Shown: positions 1-7,682 of the stretch, in pieces
Layout of the letters: every line of letters begins with the position of its first letter
How positions within the stretch are numbered: position 1 is the stretch's first letter
Assembly: GCA_000830175.1 (NCBI GenBank)
Contig: JQIS01000003.1
Span: forward strand, 1-50,219
Direction of reading: 5' to 3'
DNA: 50,219 bases
Origin: Sulfurovum sp. FS08-3
GTDB taxonomy: Bacteria; Campylobacterota; Campylobacteria; Campylobacterales; Sulfurovaceae
Program-made: the position numbers and the translations under genes
Notes under the pieces: generated by a model
What the model was told of the DNA's origin: nothing
Database searches by the model: none
Seen by the model: the letters and a program-made list of their open reading frames with translations, nothing else

Positions 1-1
1 T

Positions 2-625
2 TATAGAGAAAAACATCACTTATGGATACGATTGGTAACAGGAGGAGCTAACCGATTAGCCTGTATGAGAGATTATGAACAAGTGCTTTTGTGGTGCAAA
101 ACATTTTTGCTTGAAAACTCTTTTTCACCTTATAAGGGCGATACGATTGCCTTTGCACTTTTATTTGATATGAATTTACTTTTTGAAAGCTATGTGTATG
201 ATTATCTAAGAAAAAATGGAGATTTTACGAGTATTAAAAATCAAGATAAAAAACACCATTTAGCCTATGAAAATGGAAGTGGAAAGTTTGCCCTTAAACC
301 TGATATCGTGATAAATGGTGGAGAAATTATAATAGATACTAAATGGAAGATTTTAAATGCGGACAAAAGCAATCAAGGGATTTCTCAAAGTGATATGTAT
401 CAACTTTATGCTTATGGTACAAAATATGAAACTTGCGAAAAACTCTATCTTGTTTACCCAAAAGATGGAGAAACTCCAGAAAGTAGCTATGAGTATTTTA
501 ACGATAAAGAACAAAAGTTGCAACTAAGAGTATGCTTTTTTGATGTTGTGAAGCCAAAAGGAGGGAGTGGTAACTTGTTAATGTGCAATATTATTAATCA
601 AGATTTTAAAAAGATGATAGGATAA
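2..625 (+). CDS. McrC-like component of a McrBC-type restriction system (5' end outside window)
   Basis: The reading frame is open from the first bases, so this is the C-terminal part of a longer gene starting to the left. The internal TTG at 32 is probably not the start. The translation has the C-terminal nuclease features of McrC: a segment reading LLFDMNLLFESYV, then KPDIVI, then IIIDTKWK (a PD-(D/E)xK core with Asp and DTK), then QSDMYQLYAYG. In McrBC systems the McrB GTPase recognises modified DNA and McrC supplies the cutting domain. McrB would be expected just upstream, outside the window. A RhuM gene follows after 24 bases, so this looks like the edge of a defence island. The family call rests on motif order, not on a search. 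Confidence 0.75.
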   Translation, partial: YREKHHLWIRLVTGGANRLACMRDYEQVLLWCKTFLLENSFSPYKGDTIAFALLFDMNLLFESYVYDYLRKNGDFTSIKNQDKKHHLAYENGSGKFALKPDIVINGGEIIIDTKWKILNADKSNQGISQSDMYQLYAYGTKYETCEKLYLVYPKDGETPESSYEYFNDKEQKLQLRVCFFDVVKPKGGSGNLLMCNIINQDFKKMIG

Positions 626-649
626 CAAAAACAAAAAGAGGAAATCGCT

Positions 650-1513
650 ATGACTGAGCAAAATAAATCCGATATAGTTATTTATGATGATGGTGAAATA
701 GAACTTAATGTATCGCTTAAAAAAGAAACTGTTTGGCTCAATAGAAATCAAATAGCTAAGCTTTTTGATAGAGATGTCAAAACTATTGGGAAGCATATTG
801 GCAATGTTTTTGAAGATGGGGAACTTGAAAAGTTTTCAGTTGTCGCAAATTTTGCGACAACTGCCTCAGATGGTAAAACTTACAGTATGGAATATTATAA
901 TTTAGATGCAATAATCTCTATTGGCTATCGTGTTAAATCTCAAAAAGGGGTGCGATTTCGTCAATGGGCAACATCAGTTCTCAAAAACTATATCCAAAAT
1001 GGATATGCTATCAACTCTGATAAAATCACAAATGAGAGGTTTAAAGAGCTTGAAAACGATGTCACACTCCTAAAATCAAAAGTGGAGAATATTTCAAATT
1101 CACTTGAGGATACAACACTTAGAGTAAAACAAGGGATATTTTTTGATGGAGAAACTTATGATGCTTATGTTTTTATCAACGATTTACTAAGCAATGCAAA
1201 AAGTGAAGTGGTGCTTATAGATAACTATATCAGTGAAAGTGTTTTTACACTTTTTAGTAAATATCCAAATCTGAGTATAAAAATCTATACGGGAAATATC
1301 TCCAAACAACTCAAACTTGACTATCAAAAATACACTTCTCAATATCAAAATATAGAACTGATTGAGTTTAAAAACTCTCACGATAGATTTTTAATACTTG
1401 ATAAAAAAGAGGTTTTTCATATTGGGGCAAGTTTGAAAGATTTAGGTAAAAAATGGTTTGGATTTTCAAAGTTTGAGATAGGAACTTTGGATATTTTGGG
1501 GAGATTGAAATGA
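650..1513 (+). CDS. RhuM-family protein with a C-terminal PLD-like domain
   Basis: A 287-residue protein with the RhuM-type N-terminus: residues 1-120 include VWLNRNQIAKLFDRDVKTI and SIGYRVKSQKGVRFRQWA. This part looks like a DNA-binding or phage-repressor-like domain. A short coiled-coil linker follows (about 125-160). Residues 165-287 contain NSHDRFLILD and FHIGASLKDLGKKW, which resemble one phospholipase-D-like half with a single His-x-Asp/Lys-type motif. RhuM proteins are often found beside restriction-modification genes, and here it follows a McrC-like gene by 24 bases. The start has an AGGAAA stretch a few bases upstream. Its biochemical role is unknown, and the old virulence label comes from a Salmonella island homologue. 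Family confidence is good; function is open. Confidence 0.75.
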   Translation: MTEQNKSDIVIYDDGEIELNVSLKKETVWLNRNQIAKLFDRDVKTIGKHIGNVFEDGELEKFSVVANFATTASDGKTYSMEYYNLDAIISIGYRVKSQKGVRFRQWATSVLKNYIQNGYAINSDKITNERFKELENDVTLLKSKVENISNSLEDTTLRVKQGIFFDGETYDAYVFINDLLSNAKSEVVLIDNYISESVFTLFSKYPNLSIKIYTGNISKQLKLDYQKYTSQYQNIELIEFKNSHDRFLILDKKEVFHIGASLKDLGKKWFGFSKFEIGTLDILGRLK

Positions 1514-1613
1514 TAAAAAGGGAGCTAATGGATGGATGGGCTTTTGAGTGTTGAGGATTTTCTTTGCGGTTTGTTACGAAAGCAAAAGATTATTCCCCTC
1601 AAAAAAAGTATGG

Positions 1614-1619
1614 TATAAT
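1614..1619 (+). promoter_or_regulatory. -10 element before the toxin-antitoxin pair
   Basis: A TATAAT hexamer (context tggTATAATatgg) lies 22 bases before the antitoxin start. No -35 hexamer is recognisable at normal spacing, only AT-rich DNA, as is usual for promoters of this bacterial group. Confidence 0.4.
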
Positions 1620-1641
1620 ATGGCAAAATAAGGAGAGTGCT

Positions 1642-1857
1642 ATGACAAAAAAAATAACTATCACTTTGGAAGAAAATTTAATTGATGAATTATGCGTCAC
1701 TGCGTTGGAGAATGGGAAGAAAAAAACTCAAATAATCAGAGAAGCATTGCAAGACTATTTTGATACACAAGCGGTCACAAAAACCGTTCAAGATTACAAA
1801 ATGGGAACTTTGCAAAGAGTATCGCATCAAAATGTAAGAGAATCTCTTGGCTTATGA
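1642..1857 (+). CDS. Ribbon-helix-helix antitoxin
   Basis: A 71-residue protein starting MTKKITITLEENLIDEL, with an N-terminal beta strand and two helices (to about residue 45) typical of CopG/RelB-type ribbon-helix-helix proteins. The C-terminal tail is the part that usually wraps the toxin. The ATG at 1642 is preferred over an upstream in-frame codon at 1564 because it has AAGGAGAG seven bases upstream and is preceded by a TATAAT box. It overlaps the following RelE-like gene by 11 bases, the normal arrangement of a toxin-antitoxin operon. Such antitoxins usually repress their own promoter; that is inferred here. Confidence 0.75.
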   Translation: MTKKITITLEENLIDELCVTALENGKKKTQIIREALQDYFDTQAVTKTVQDYKMGTLQRVSHQNVRESLGL

Positions 1858-2101
1858 TATAGAGTACGACCCAAAAGCCGTTAAACAACTCAGCAAACTT
1901 GACAAATCGGTAGCTTTATTTTTGCTTGATGGGATTGAAGAGTTTGCAAAAAATCCAGTTTTGACCAAAATCAAAAAACTTAAAACACCCTTTGATGGAG
2001 CTTATCGGTTGCGAATCGGGGATTATAGAGTTGTATTTTATCAAGAGGATAATCTAATGCTTATCTCTAAAATCGCTCATAGAAAAGATGTTGATTTTTG
2101 A
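1847..2101 (+). CDS. RelE/ParE-superfamily toxin
   Basis: An 84-residue protein with RelE-fold features: MAYDIEYDPKAVKQLSKLDK at the N-terminus, then LKTPFDGAYRLRIGDYRVVF and the C-terminal KIAHRKDVDF. RelE relatives with this RIGDYRVVF plus HRKD/E pattern are mostly ribosome-dependent mRNA interferases (RelE/YafQ-like). ParE-like gyrase toxins share the fold, so the target cannot be fixed by reading. The start is a TTG at 1847 inside the antitoxin end; no in-frame ATG fits better. The overlap suggests translational coupling. Confidence 0.75.
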   Translation: MAYDIEYDPKAVKQLSKLDKSVALFLLDGIEEFAKNPVLTKIKKLKTPFDGAYRLRIGDYRVVFYQEDNLMLISKIAHRKDVDF

Positions 2102-2132
2102 AAATATATTTTTTGATACCAAGTGAGCCAAT

Positions 2133-3278
2133 ATGAGTAATATAAAAGAGATAGCCATTATAGGGGCGGGGGCGAGTGGGCTTTTTGTCGCTGCTAATCT
2201 ACGCAACAACGATTTTATCCTCATCGATAGCAACCCCAAAATCGGTGCAAAAATAGCTATTTCGGGTGGCGGTAAGTGCAATATTACCAACGGTTTTGTG
2301 GATACTGGTCATTATGTGGGCGATAGCGATTTTATTGCACCTATTTTGGATAGTTTTAGTCCCAAAAATCTCTTGAAGTGGCTACAAGAGAGAGGATTAC
2401 ATCCTATTATGAAAAAAGAGCATCAATACTTTTGTCCCAACAGTGCCAAAGAGATAGTAGAGCTTTTGGGTGCCTCTAGTTCTCCTCAAAATCTGCGTCT
2501 CAATACTCTCGTAGAGCAAGTGAGGAGTGAAAATGGGCTGTTTGTGATAGCGACCAATAGAGGTGTGATTAAAGCCAAAAAGTTGGTAGTGGCTTGTGGG
2601 GGATTGAGCTATGCCACGATAGGGGCGAGTGATATAGGCTACACTATCGCACAAGATTTTGGGCATAGTGTAGCCAAAACCTCTCCTGCTTTGGTGGGCT
2701 TTACGCTCCAAAAAGAGCAGTTTTTTTTCAAAGAGCTTAGCGGAGTAAGCACTCCCGTGGTTATCACTGTAGAGGGGAGAACCTTTAGCGGTTCGCTACT
2801 CTTTGCACACAAAGGTATTTCGGGTCCAGCGGTGCTTAATGCCTCACTCTATTGGCAAAAAGGCACGATGAGTATAGATTTTCTCAATGGCTTCAAGCTA
2901 AGCCAACACCGCAACGCTAACAAATTAATCAGTACGCTTTTGCCTCTACCCAAACGACTTACTAAGGCTTTTTTGGTACAATTTGATTTAATCGATAAGC
3001 CCATCAAAGAGCTTAAGCGAAATGAGTTAGAGGTGTTAGAGCAACTAAGTGCCTATACGTTTGCTCCTGCGGGAAATTTTGGCTACTCCAAAGCCGAAGT
3101 GACGCGTGGAGGCATCCGTACCGATGAGATAGACAAGCACACTATGCAAAGTCTTTTGGTGGATAATCTCTACTTCATCGGTGAGGTACTCGACGTAACG
3201 GGGCAACTGGGTGGATATAACTTTCAATGGGCATTTAGTAGTGCCTATCAATGTGCAAAGGATTTGAATGCGAATTAA
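2133..3278 (+). CDS. HI0933/BaiN-type FAD-dependent flavoprotein
   Basis: A 381-residue protein with an N-terminal Rossmann dinucleotide motif IIGAGASGLFVAANL (about residues 9-23) and the family signature ISGGGKCNITN (about 44-54). It ends with GEVLDVTGQLGGYNFQWAFSS, the C-terminal FAD-binding segment of the HI0933 (YhiN/BaiN) family. The length is normal. Members are soluble flavoproteins of poorly defined substrate; the label aminoacetone oxidase is used for some relatives. The end overlaps the start of the L,D-transpeptidase gene by 11 bases, so the two are probably translated together. Confidence 0.85.
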   Translation: MSNIKEIAIIGAGASGLFVAANLRNNDFILIDSNPKIGAKIAISGGGKCNITNGFVDTGHYVGDSDFIAPILDSFSPKNLLKWLQERGLHPIMKKEHQYFCPNSAKEIVELLGASSSPQNLRLNTLVEQVRSENGLFVIATNRGVIKAKKLVVACGGLSYATIGASDIGYTIAQDFGHSVAKTSPALVGFTLQKEQFFFKELSGVSTPVVITVEGRTFSGSLLFAHKGISGPAVLNASLYWQKGTMSIDFLNGFKLSQHRNANKLISTLLPLPKRLTKAFLVQFDLIDKPIKELKRNELEVLEQLSAYTFAPAGNFGYSKAEVTRGGIRTDEIDKHTMQSLLVDNLYFIGEVLDVTGQLGGYNFQWAFSSAYQCAKDLNAN

Positions 3279-4524
3279 ATTATTAGTGGTTATGGGCGTT
3301 TTATTATTGTTAAGTAGCTGTACGAGTGTTATCGTCGATACTAGCGGATGGAGCAGTGGCAACAAGAGTGCCTTTATGAAGATATTGCATGAGGATAAAT
3401 ACCTCTCTATTTGCAACCAAACCACGCTCTACAATCAAGTAAAGAGTTCGGACGATTCTAAATTATTAACCAAAATGCTTTTAGCCTATACTCAAAATCT
3501 AGCCAATGGGTGCATCAATATCAAAAGCTTCAACGCCTCACAAGCGACCAAAAAGCACCGTGATGTAGATACCAATTACCAATTTGATTTTCAAAAAATC
3601 AATGGCAACACTATCGTTGCACAACTCCAAAAGGGCGAAACGATTGAGAATATCCTAAAGCCCTACATTCCTACCCATCCAGAGTTTTTTGCGTTGGTCA
3701 ATAAGTACAAACTTCTCAAAGCCAGTGGCAAAACCGATGCTAAAACGTTGCATAAAATCCGACTTAATATTGAGCGACTTAAGCTTCTTACACCCCATTT
3801 GGGTCAAAATTATGTGATGATTAACGTACCTGAATTTACCATGCGTTTCGTAGAAAATCAAAAAACAGCGATGAAGTTTGGGGTTGTCATTGGCAAATAC
3901 GAGAAGCAAACCCCTATTTTTAGCTCCGCTATGCAATACATTGTCGTCAATCCTACATGGAATGTACCCGATTCTATCGCACGAAAAACCATTATCCCTT
4001 ATGTACGAAACGGCTCGGGCTATTTGAACTCACGCAACATGGTAGCCAAAAAATGTTACGATTTAAGTTGCGAATCCTTTAACCCCGCCTCTATTGATTG
4101 GACACCCTATTTGCAAAACAAAAACAAGCCAATTCCTTATAAATTTATCCAAAAGCCCTCCAAAGGCAACGCTTTGGGACGAGTGAAGTTTATTTTCCCC
4201 AACCACTACGCCGTCTATATGCACGATACCAATGCCAAAGAGCTTTTCAAAACCCGTACCCGTGCCTCTCGTTCACAAAGCTCTGGGTGTATTCGTTTGG
4301 AAAAACCGCTTGATATGTTGCACCATGTAGCCGCTAAATATACCCACGAATCGCCCAAAGCGGTAAAGGCTAAATACAACTCCTACAAGACCCACAATAT
4401 CAATCTCAAAGCTCCTATACGAGTCCACACCGTTTATCTTACGGCGTTTGTGGATGATTGCGGGGATTTGATTATGAGTGAGGATCTTTATGGATTTGAT
4501 GCGTCGCAAAAATTGACGTTTTAG
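3268..4524 (+). CDS. L,D-transpeptidase (YkuD domain) lipoprotein
   Basis: A 418-residue protein with a lipoprotein signal (hydrophobic stretch then LLSSC, with Cys about 18). It has a long middle region including KGETIENILKPYIP and then a YkuD catalytic domain from about residue 185. The domain shows IVVNPTWNVPDSIA, YAVYMHDTNAKELF and SSGCIRLEKP, with catalytic Cys about 341 and the upstream His. This arrangement is like the YcbB/LdtD group, which makes 3-3 cross-links in peptidoglycan or modifies its ends, at the outer face of the cell. It overlaps the upstream flavoprotein gene and meets the sensor gene on the other strand tail to tail with a 4-base overlap. In this phylum such enzymes can shape cells; that role is inference. 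Confidence 0.85.
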   Translation: MRIKLLVVMGVLLLLSSCTSVIVDTSGWSSGNKSAFMKILHEDKYLSICNQTTLYNQVKSSDDSKLLTKMLLAYTQNLANGCINIKSFNASQATKKHRDVDTNYQFDFQKINGNTIVAQLQKGETIENILKPYIPTHPEFFALVNKYKLLKASGKTDAKTLHKIRLNIERLKLLTPHLGQNYVMINVPEFTMRFVENQKTAMKFGVVIGKYEKQTPIFSSAMQYIVVNPTWNVPDSIARKTIIPYVRNGSGYLNSRNMVAKKCYDLSCESFNPASIDWTPYLQNKNKPIPYKFIQKPSKGNALGRVKFIFPNHYAVYMHDTNAKELFKTRTRASRSQSSGCIRLEKPLDMLHHVAAKYTHESPKAVKAKYNSYKTHNINLKAPIRVHTVYLTAFVDDCGDLIMSEDLYGFDASQKLTF

Positions 4525-5975
4525 ATAAGCTCTATGCCATTTCCACCTTTGGATTTGGCTTCATTGAGTGCTTGGGTGGTACGCATCAAAAGAGTATCTA
4601 GGGTATCGCTTGTGCGATATTGCGTTACCCCTGCACTTATGGTAACGCCATCAACGGGTGCGACATCTAAGCATTTGATATGCTCTACAATACGTTGTGC
4701 CAAAATCAATGCACCCGAGCTTTGCACTTTGGGAAGAATAATCATAAACGCATCGCCACTGTAGCGACACAAAACATCGGTAGTACGCAAAAAATCTTTT
4801 ACCGATTGAGCAATTTTAATCAAAACACTATCCCCCGCCTCTTGTCCGTAGAGTTCATTGATTTTATTGAAGCGATCAATATCAAACATAATAAGAGAGA
4901 GTTCCGTGGCGTGACGCTTGGCTCTTGCTATCTCCATGTGAATGTTTTGATAAAACGATTCTCTATTGCCCAGTTTGGTTAAAATATCGGTTTTGGATAT
5001 ACGTTCAAGCTCCTCTTGGTAGCGTTTCATAGTCGTAATATCGCTCAATACTACGGTGTAGAGTTCTTGATGGGTGTATATTTTGGAACCCGATTGCGAA
5101 AGGGCTTGGACTTTGAGAGCGAAGATATGCTCTTGTTGCTTGTAGTCTATCTTGAGCTGATGCTCTTTGGTTTTGTGATGATAGGCATACTCGACCCAAT
5201 GGTATCCTCCTATTGTTTTTTGTATAAATCCCTCTTCTTGCACGAAGAGATTGGCGATTGTGTTGTGTGATTTCTCAAAATCCTCCAATGTTTTACAATC
5301 CTCAAAAAATTTATAAAAGGCCAGATTGGCATCAATGAGTCGATCGTGATCAAAAATCATAATAATGTCAAGGGTTGAGTTGATAATCTCTTTGAAATGC
5401 TCTTTTTGAATAGTGATCTCTTGTTTGTTTTGATAAAATTGTGTAATAAAAAAAAGCACCAAAAAGAGTACCCCAAAAACCCCAAAACCCAAAAGATAAA
5501 TAGAGTTTTTATTATAAGGCTCAATGGCTTTAATCAAGAGATAATACCCGAGGTCTTGATTGTTTTGTGTGATTTTGTACGGCACAATGAGATGATTTTG
5601 ATAGATACGGTAGTGCGGTATTTTGAGAAAATAGTTGAGTCCTTTTTGCTTGATAAGCTCTATTTTTTGGCTATCTTCATTGAAGCTTGTGAGGTGATAA
5701 TCCTCCAAAGCGTGATTGGGCATAGCTTGGGCTATCATTTTTTTGGGGTTTTTAGGCACAAGCATCAATGCGGTAGTGTCTATCTTAGAGAGATAGGTTT
5801 GCTTGGAGTTTTCCAAATGCAAAAAAGACTCTATAAGCTGTTTGCTCTCACGTTCATAGTGGGAGGCTTGAAGTGAGGCAATCTCTTTTTGGGTAGATTG
5901 CGTAAAGGTGTAGGCACCAACGAATGAAAGGGCGATAAGTAGAGCGTGAGTAAAAAAAGTTTTGAGACTAAACAT
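4521..5975 (-). CDS. Membrane sensor with PAS and degenerate GGDEF domain
   Basis: A 484-residue protein. A membrane helix sits at about residues 5-25, a periplasmic sensor region at about 26-158, and a second helix (YLLGFGVFGVLFLVLFFI) at about 160-182. A PAS-like domain follows (FKEIINSTLDIIMIFDHDRLIDANLAF), then a GGDEF domain from about residue 325 (TDILTKLGNRESFYQNI). The signature reads SGDAF at 406-410 instead of GGDEF, with the fourth-position Glu replaced by Ala. A plausible inhibitory RxxD site (RTTD, 397-400) is kept. Family knowledge says intact GGDEF domains make cyclic di-GMP; here activity may be weak or lost and the domain could act as a GTP or c-di-GMP sensor. It is transcribed alone, convergent with the transpeptidase gene. 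Confidence 0.85.
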   Translation of the reverse strand: MFSLKTFFTHALLIALSFVGAYTFTQSTQKEIASLQASHYERESKQLIESFLHLENSKQTYLSKIDTTALMLVPKNPKKMIAQAMPNHALEDYHLTSFNEDSQKIELIKQKGLNYFLKIPHYRIYQNHLIVPYKITQNNQDLGYYLLIKAIEPYNKNSIYLLGFGVFGVLFLVLFFITQFYQNKQEITIQKEHFKEIINSTLDIIMIFDHDRLIDANLAFYKFFEDCKTLEDFEKSHNTIANLFVQEEGFIQKTIGGYHWVEYAYHHKTKEHQLKIDYKQQEHIFALKVQALSQSGSKIYTHQELYTVVLSDITTMKRYQEELERISKTDILTKLGNRESFYQNIHMEIARAKRHATELSLIMFDIDRFNKINELYGQEAGDSVLIKIAQSVKDFLRTTDVLCRYSGDAFMIILPKVQSSGALILAQRIVEHIKCLDVAPVDGVTISAGVTQYRTSDTLDTLLMRTTQALNEAKSKGGNGIELI

Positions 5976-6135
5976 ATTCTTCTTTTTGAATGGAGGTGAA
6001 TTGAGTAAATGTAGAAATAATTATAATACTTGAAATATTACAAACAACTTATAGGGTCTAATGATTTGGATTTAGGCATTTAAAAATTACCCCATTGAAA
6101 CAGGTTATTAAAAACAAAATGAGCTATTTTGAGCC

Positions 6136-6203
6136 GTAGGTTCGGCTTTAGTTGAACATTTGAGGCTATTGAGTCTCTCAAACTTGGCTAAAGCCGAGGC
6201 TAC
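6136..6203. repeat. REP-pair (BIME-like) palindromic element
   Basis: Two hairpins in opposite orientation. On the plus strand GTAG (6136-6139) is followed by a 7-bp stem (with two G-T pairs) and a TTTA loop. On the minus strand GTAG (reading from 6203) is followed by a similar stem, CCTCGGC..., again with a TTTA loop. The outer arms also pair with each other (gtaggttcggctttag against ctaaagccgaggctac). GTAG plus hairpin is the architecture of REP sequences mobilised by RAYT transposases. It lies in the 270-base gap between two leftward genes; nothing else is recognised in that gap. Confidence 0.7.
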
Positions 6204-6245
6204 AGATTCAAAGTCATTCGTGGTGACGATTTAAAAGAGAGTAAG

Positions 6246-7421
6246 TTACATTCCAGGCAAACGGAACATACGTTTCATTTTGGAGTTTTTGTAGTACCAA
6301 CCCCACCCTTTTTTCATCCAATGGCCCAAAGTAAAAAGTGGTATCATCATCGCTTTTTTATCGCTTCGATAGACAAACGCCGCCCCATCACCACTGTCCA
6401 TAACGCAAAGAATATTAAGATGATCTTGATACCCTTTGAAAGCTTTGGAGTTGCTTTCCATCATTTTGATATTAAAAGCACTGTTTCGTGCCATAACTTC
6501 GGCAATATGCCCTTGTTTGGCTCTCCATTCAGGTCCTTCAAGTGCTGCACAATCGCCAATGGCAAAAACTCTCTCCAATGTATTGATTCCATCGCTTACT
6601 TGGCAGTAGTCATTGATTTTGATAAATCCTGCATCGTTAAGCGGCATATCGGAGTGGGCTAGGACGGAGTGACCGTCTCCAGCGGCTATAAACATGGTAA
6701 GGTCACTTGCGATATGAGTCTCATCTTCAAACATAATGCCATCTTCACTAAACTCTACAATCTTTTTGCCCACTTGCTTTTTGATGTTGAGTTTATCAAA
6801 GAAAATATCCATCATGCCCATTGCTCTTTCACCCATTCTAGCCCCTGGCTTCTCCATAGGTGCAAAGAAAGTAAGCTCAAAATTCTCTCTCATGCCGATT
6901 TTTTTGAGTTTGTTGTGTACATTAAAAAGCACTTCAAAAGTAGGGCCACCTCGCACATTGGAGCTATCTTTTGGATTGCCTCCAAAGCCCATAGCGATTT
7001 TACCGCCCCCTTTGGCAATCAACGCATCGAGACGTTTTTTGATTTCAAGAGACTCTTTGGGGTCGCCGCAGATAGTAAGAGTGTTTTCAATCCCCTTATG
7101 TTTCATCTTTCCGCTACCCAATGCTACTACAAGATATTCATAGTTATACTCTTTGTTGTTGGAAAGAACTTTTTGCTCTTGTGTGTTGATGGCGTTGATT
7201 TCATCAATAATCACCTCAAAACCATGAGCCTTTGCAAGTTTTTCAAGCGGCATTGAGACGCTCTCAAACGTAGCATCGCCTGTGGGTATCCAAATAGAGG
7301 TTGGATAAACATAGAGATAGTCTCGATTGGATACTATCGTGACATCCAATCCATACTCACGCAAAAAAATTGCTGCTTCTACTCCCGCAAGTCCTCCGCC
7401 TAAAACCAATACGTGTGCCAT
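6246..7421 (-). CDS. Sulfide:quinone oxidoreductase-like FAD flavoprotein
   Basis: A 391-residue protein with an N-terminal FAD motif VLGGGLAGVEAAIFL (5-19), a C-terminal FAD motif RVFAIGDCAAL (284-294) and a positively charged, aromatic C-terminal tail (HWMKKGWGWYYKNSKMKRMF). That tail fits monotopic membrane attachment. The order fits the SQR/NDH-2 family, which passes electrons from sulfide or a related donor to quinone. Of the three redox cysteines of classical SQR, candidates for the first (C118) and third (C339) are present. The middle one, normally before the GP(A/T)xE segment, is missing (SSNVRGGPTFE, 153-163). This suggests an atypical SQR type, a flavocytochrome-c-like mechanism or another substrate. 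It is third in an operon with ccoG and a small membrane protein. Confidence 0.7.
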   Translation of the reverse strand: MAHVLVLGGGLAGVEAAIFLREYGLDVTIVSNRDYLYVYPTSIWIPTGDATFESVSMPLEKLAKAHGFEVIIDEINAINTQEQKVLSNNKEYNYEYLVVALGSGKMKHKGIENTLTICGDPKESLEIKKRLDALIAKGGGKIAMGFGGNPKDSSNVRGGPTFEVLFNVHNKLKKIGMRENFELTFFAPMEKPGARMGERAMGMMDIFFDKLNIKKQVGKKIVEFSEDGIMFEDETHIASDLTMFIAAGDGHSVLAHSDMPLNDAGFIKINDYCQVSDGINTLERVFAIGDCAALEGPEWRAKQGHIAEVMARNSAFNIKMMESNSKAFKGYQDHLNILCVMDSGDGAAFVYRSDKKAMMIPLFTLGHWMKKGWGWYYKNSKMKRMFRLPGM

Positions 7422-7469
7422 ATACGTCTTCCTTTTTGAATATAGTGTGAGCCAAAAGCTCTTTGTTGT

Positions 7470-7673
7470 TTACTCTTTGTGTGTGTCCATAATATAAGGT
7501 TTGCCGATAAGTTCATCGCTTACGGTTGCGGTGGTGCGAAAGTAGGTGTATATTCCACCCACAATCAAACACACTGCCACGACTCCCCAAATCACAAATC
7601 TCTTCTCACTGGTTGGGATACCGTTGTAATCGTCTAGTTCCTCAAGTGTAGGTTCGCTTTGCAACATCTTCAT
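7470..7673 (-). CDS. Small single-span membrane protein of unknown function
   Basis: A 67-residue protein. An acidic N-terminus (SEPTLEELDDYNG) precedes one membrane helix (FVIWGVVAVCLIVGGIYTYF, about 27-46) and a short tail ending MDTHKE. It starts 9 bases after the ccoG stop and ends 48 bases before the SQR-like gene, so it is the middle gene of a three-gene leftward operon. A GGAGAG stretch lies just upstream. I do not recognise a family. The context suggests a small partner of a membrane redox complex, loosely comparable to CcoH/CcoS-type helpers, but there is no sequence evidence for that. Confidence 0.6.
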   Translation of the reverse strand: MKMLQSEPTLEELDDYNGIPTSEKRFVIWGVVAVCLIVGGIYTYFRTTATVSDELIGKPYIMDTHKE

Positions 7674-7682
7674 GGCTCTCTC

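Noticed and set aside
1532-1618. 28-codon frame (MDGLLSVEDFLCGLLRK...) before the antitoxin
   Set aside because: Too short and without context to tell a real peptide from a gene remnant; its end overlaps the antitoxin -10 element.
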